Shown here one piece after another: positions 62,745-64,000 of a stretch of 64,000 nt of DNA. Position 1 is the stretch's first letter; every line of letters starts with the position of its first letter. The position numbers were made by a program, and so were the translations under genes. Origin of the DNA: Candidatus Poribacteria bacterium (GTDB lineage Bacteria; Poribacteria; WGA-4E; JAJDTR01); assembly GCA_028820655.1 (NCBI GenBank), contig JAPPIK010000025.1, forward strand, positions 1 through 64,000. Direction: 5' to 3'. The notes below the pieces were generated by a model that did no database searches, was not told the origin of the DNA, and saw nothing but the letters and a program-made list of their open reading frames with translations.

Positions 62745-63290
62745 ATGCGGTTCAGTACATACTTTCTGGCGATAGCGATTTTGACATGTCCTGTTGGCGC
62801 GTCAAGAGACGAGGCGCCTCCGAAAGTGGGTGATATCGCTCCCGACTTCACCTTGAAAGACGCCGAAGACCAATCTCACCCCTTAAAGAAGCTACGTGGT
62901 AAGGTTGTATTTCTTATCTTGGGCAACAGAAAAATTCGGAAAGAGGACGACAAGTGGGCGGAGGCATTTCAGAAAGATTATGGCGGTCGTGAAGGTATTG
63001 TCGCCTACATCATCGCAGACATGCGGAGCGTCCCCGGATTTGTGCCCAAGAGATTTATCAAGAGGCAACTTAGGAAGAATAAACCACCGGTGACGTTACT
63101 GCTCGATTGGAAAGGCGAAATTCATAATGCCTATCACACCGACATAAAGAAACCGAATCTTTTTCTGATCGCTCCAAATGGATCAATCGTGTTCCATGCG
63201 AAGTCAGACTTTGACGAGAAGACATACGAGAAACTCAAAGCGGCAATCAGCAAGATAAAGCCGCCGGCTAAAGACGCATTGCCGGAATGA
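62745..63290 (+). CDS. Exported redoxin-fold protein without catalytic cysteine
   Basis: 181 residues from the ATG at 62745. A signal peptide (about 1-19, 'FSTYFLAIAILTCPVGAS') is followed by an AhpC/TSA-type start 'PKVGDIAPDFTLKDAED' and 'KKLRGKVVFLILGNRKIRKE'. In redoxins the latter stretch holds the catalytic CxxC or Cys; here no Cys exists in the mature protein. 'LFLIAPNGSIVFHAKSDF' ends the fold. A YtfJ-like or non-catalytic thioredoxin-fold role is possible. The frame opens earlier (62676) and overlaps the lipoprotein gene, but the signal peptide supports 62745. Confidence 0.75.
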   Translation: MRFSTYFLAIAILTCPVGASRDEAPPKVGDIAPDFTLKDAEDQSHPLKKLRGKVVFLILGNRKIRKEDDKWAEAFQKDYGGREGIVAYIIADMRSVPGFVPKRFIKRQLRKNKPPVTLLLDWKGEIHNAYHTDIKKPNLFLIAPNGSIVFHAKSDFDEKTYEKLKAAISKIKPPAKDALPE

Positions 63291-63674
63291 GTTACACCTT
63301 ATATCCTACCGGAACAGTCAATACTTCGGTCAAAGTACTGGCAGTGCTCAATCGAATTCATGGTATTTTCGATTTTGAAAATAGCGCAAGGCTAAGCAAG
63401 TTTCAATAAGAATGCTTGCCTTCTACATGGACTAGAAACAGTGGAAGTAGTGCCCGATTTATACACATGCAGCTCCTCGGGAGCAGAAGAATGAATCTAT
63501 GGGTAATTCTATCAACATACCGCTCTTCCGGAGCGAAAGACTCAAAGCCAACAGGGTGATAGAGAACTGCTGGATTTGTCAATCCAGCAGGAGCGGTCGG
63601 GACTCCACGACGCCCTTGTGTTTGTAAAATTGTAAGAATTATCTTTGCAAATTGCTTAATCTGGAAAATTGTGC
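63291..63674. repeat. Intergenic region with hairpin repeats
   Basis: A perfect hairpin CTGCTGGATT/AATCCAGCAG lies at about 63570-63595, of the same style as 2704-2727 and the MITE-like elements, with 'GGAGCGGTCGGGACTCC' after it. 'CAGCTCCTCGGGAGCAGAAG' (about 63469-63488) and 'GCTCTTCCGGAGCGAAAGAC' (about 63521-63541) resemble decayed 'CTCC..GGAG' units of the 50-base family. No gene is seen. Confidence 0.5.
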
Positions 63675-64000
63675 ATGGTATACTTCGTCACTGGCTGCGC
63701 CGGATTCATCGGAAGCAAAGTCACCGAGTTGCTGCTCAAGGATGGGCACACCGTAGTCGGTGTTGATAATCTCAACGATGCTTATGATGTGCGATTGAAA
63801 AGCTGGCGGCTTCAACAATTTGAGGGGGAGTCCGGTTTTCAGTTTCATGAACTGGACATTTGCAATCAATCTGGATTACGCGAGGTGTTCAACGCAAACA
63901 CTCCGGATGCGGTCATCAATCTGGCTGCCCGCGCCGGTGTCCGCTACTCAGTCGAAAACCCGTGGGTATATTATGAAACGAATGTCACCGGTACACTGAA
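63675..64000 (+). CDS. NAD-dependent sugar-nucleotide epimerase/dehydratase (partial, runs off the window)
   Basis: The first 108 codons of an extended short-chain dehydrogenase are visible. 'FVTGCAGFIGSKVTELLL' is the Rossmann GxxGxxG motif, followed by 'VVGVDNLNDAYDVRLKSWRL' as in UDP-glucuronate 4-epimerases and dTDP-glucose 4,6-dehydratases. 'ELDICNQSGLREVF' and 'INLAARAGVRYSVENPWVYY' are also typical. The frame is open to the end of the window. 'DNLNDAYDVRLK' favours the UDP-glucuronate epimerase side, but catalytic YxxxK is outside the window. Confidence 0.88.
   Translation, partial: MVYFVTGCAGFIGSKVTELLLKDGHTVVGVDNLNDAYDVRLKSWRLQQFEGESGFQFHELDICNQSGLREVFNANTPDAVINLAARAGVRYSVENPWVYYETNVTGTL

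Noticed and set aside
1-64000. tRNA or rRNA genes
   Set aside because: No T-arm/anticodon cloverleaf pattern or rRNA core sequence was recognised by eye; a tRNAscan-SE run would settle it.

Overview
The window looks like chromosome from an uncultured Gram-negative (diderm) bacterium. It encodes the LptF/LptG lipopolysaccharide-export permeases, an OmpA-family protein, lipoprotein-type signals and a full glutamate-route haem pathway. Base composition is near 50% GC and intergenic spaces are long and full of diverged repeats. The mix of phytanoyl-CoA-dioxygenase-like, TIM-barrel and form II CO-dehydrogenase-like genes with abundant short repeats reminds me of Candidatus Poribacteria or a relative. 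That is inference from gene content, not a phylogenetic result.

Layout. 1-8.9 kb: rmuC, a HicB antitoxin with a broken hicA, a phytanoyl-CoA dioxygenase-like gene, aroQ, a DegT-type aminotransferase and large repeat tracts. 8.9-11.4 kb: comEC. 11.4-23.5 kb (minus strand): a haem/sirohaem operon read rex, hemB, hemL, polyprenyl synthase, tandem precorrin-2 dehydrogenase, ccsA/hemX, hemA, hemC, cobA-hemD fusion. A HindIII-like restriction-modification pair is spliced in between hemA and hemC. 24.7-39.6 kb: a defence island with a SIR2-APAZ/short Argonaute (SPARSA-type) operon, a type I restriction system (hsdM, hsdS, hsdR) and, divergently, a large SIR2-DUF4020 (DSR1-like) protein followed by a small unknown gene. 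39.7-44.3 kb: sigma-factor remnant, STAS protein, isoprenylcysteine-methyltransferase-like protein, lptG and lptF. 45-51.8 kb: nitrate assimilation (ANTAR regulator, leader RNA with terminator, nirA, narK-type transporter, nitrate reductase). 52.3-64 kb: sugar-phosphate-isomerase-like protein, M20 deacylase, OmpA-family protein, PEP-hydrolase-like TIM barrel, coxS-coxL-coxM-coxG, a sugar-binding lipoprotein, a cysteine-less redoxin and the start of a sugar-nucleotide epimerase.

How it fits together. The sirohaem branch (cobA-hemD plus the precorrin-2 dehydrogenase) supplies the cofactor of the nirA product. NirA is apparently controlled by ANTAR-mediated antitermination at a leader whose hairpin carries the expected A1/G4 hexaloop. 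Rex at the head of the haem operon suggests NADH/NAD+ control of haem supply. The defence island combines DNA cleavage (type I, HindIII-like) with two predicted NAD+-consuming SIR2 effectors.

Most unusual points: the tandem precorrin-2 dehydrogenase with a decayed second Rossmann half, the restriction-modification pair inside a haem operon, the SPARSA/type I/DSR1 island with an unknown small partner gene, the ANTAR leader, and a MITE-like family with 12-bp terminal inverted repeats found at three loci. No tRNA, rRNA or CRISPR array was recognised.
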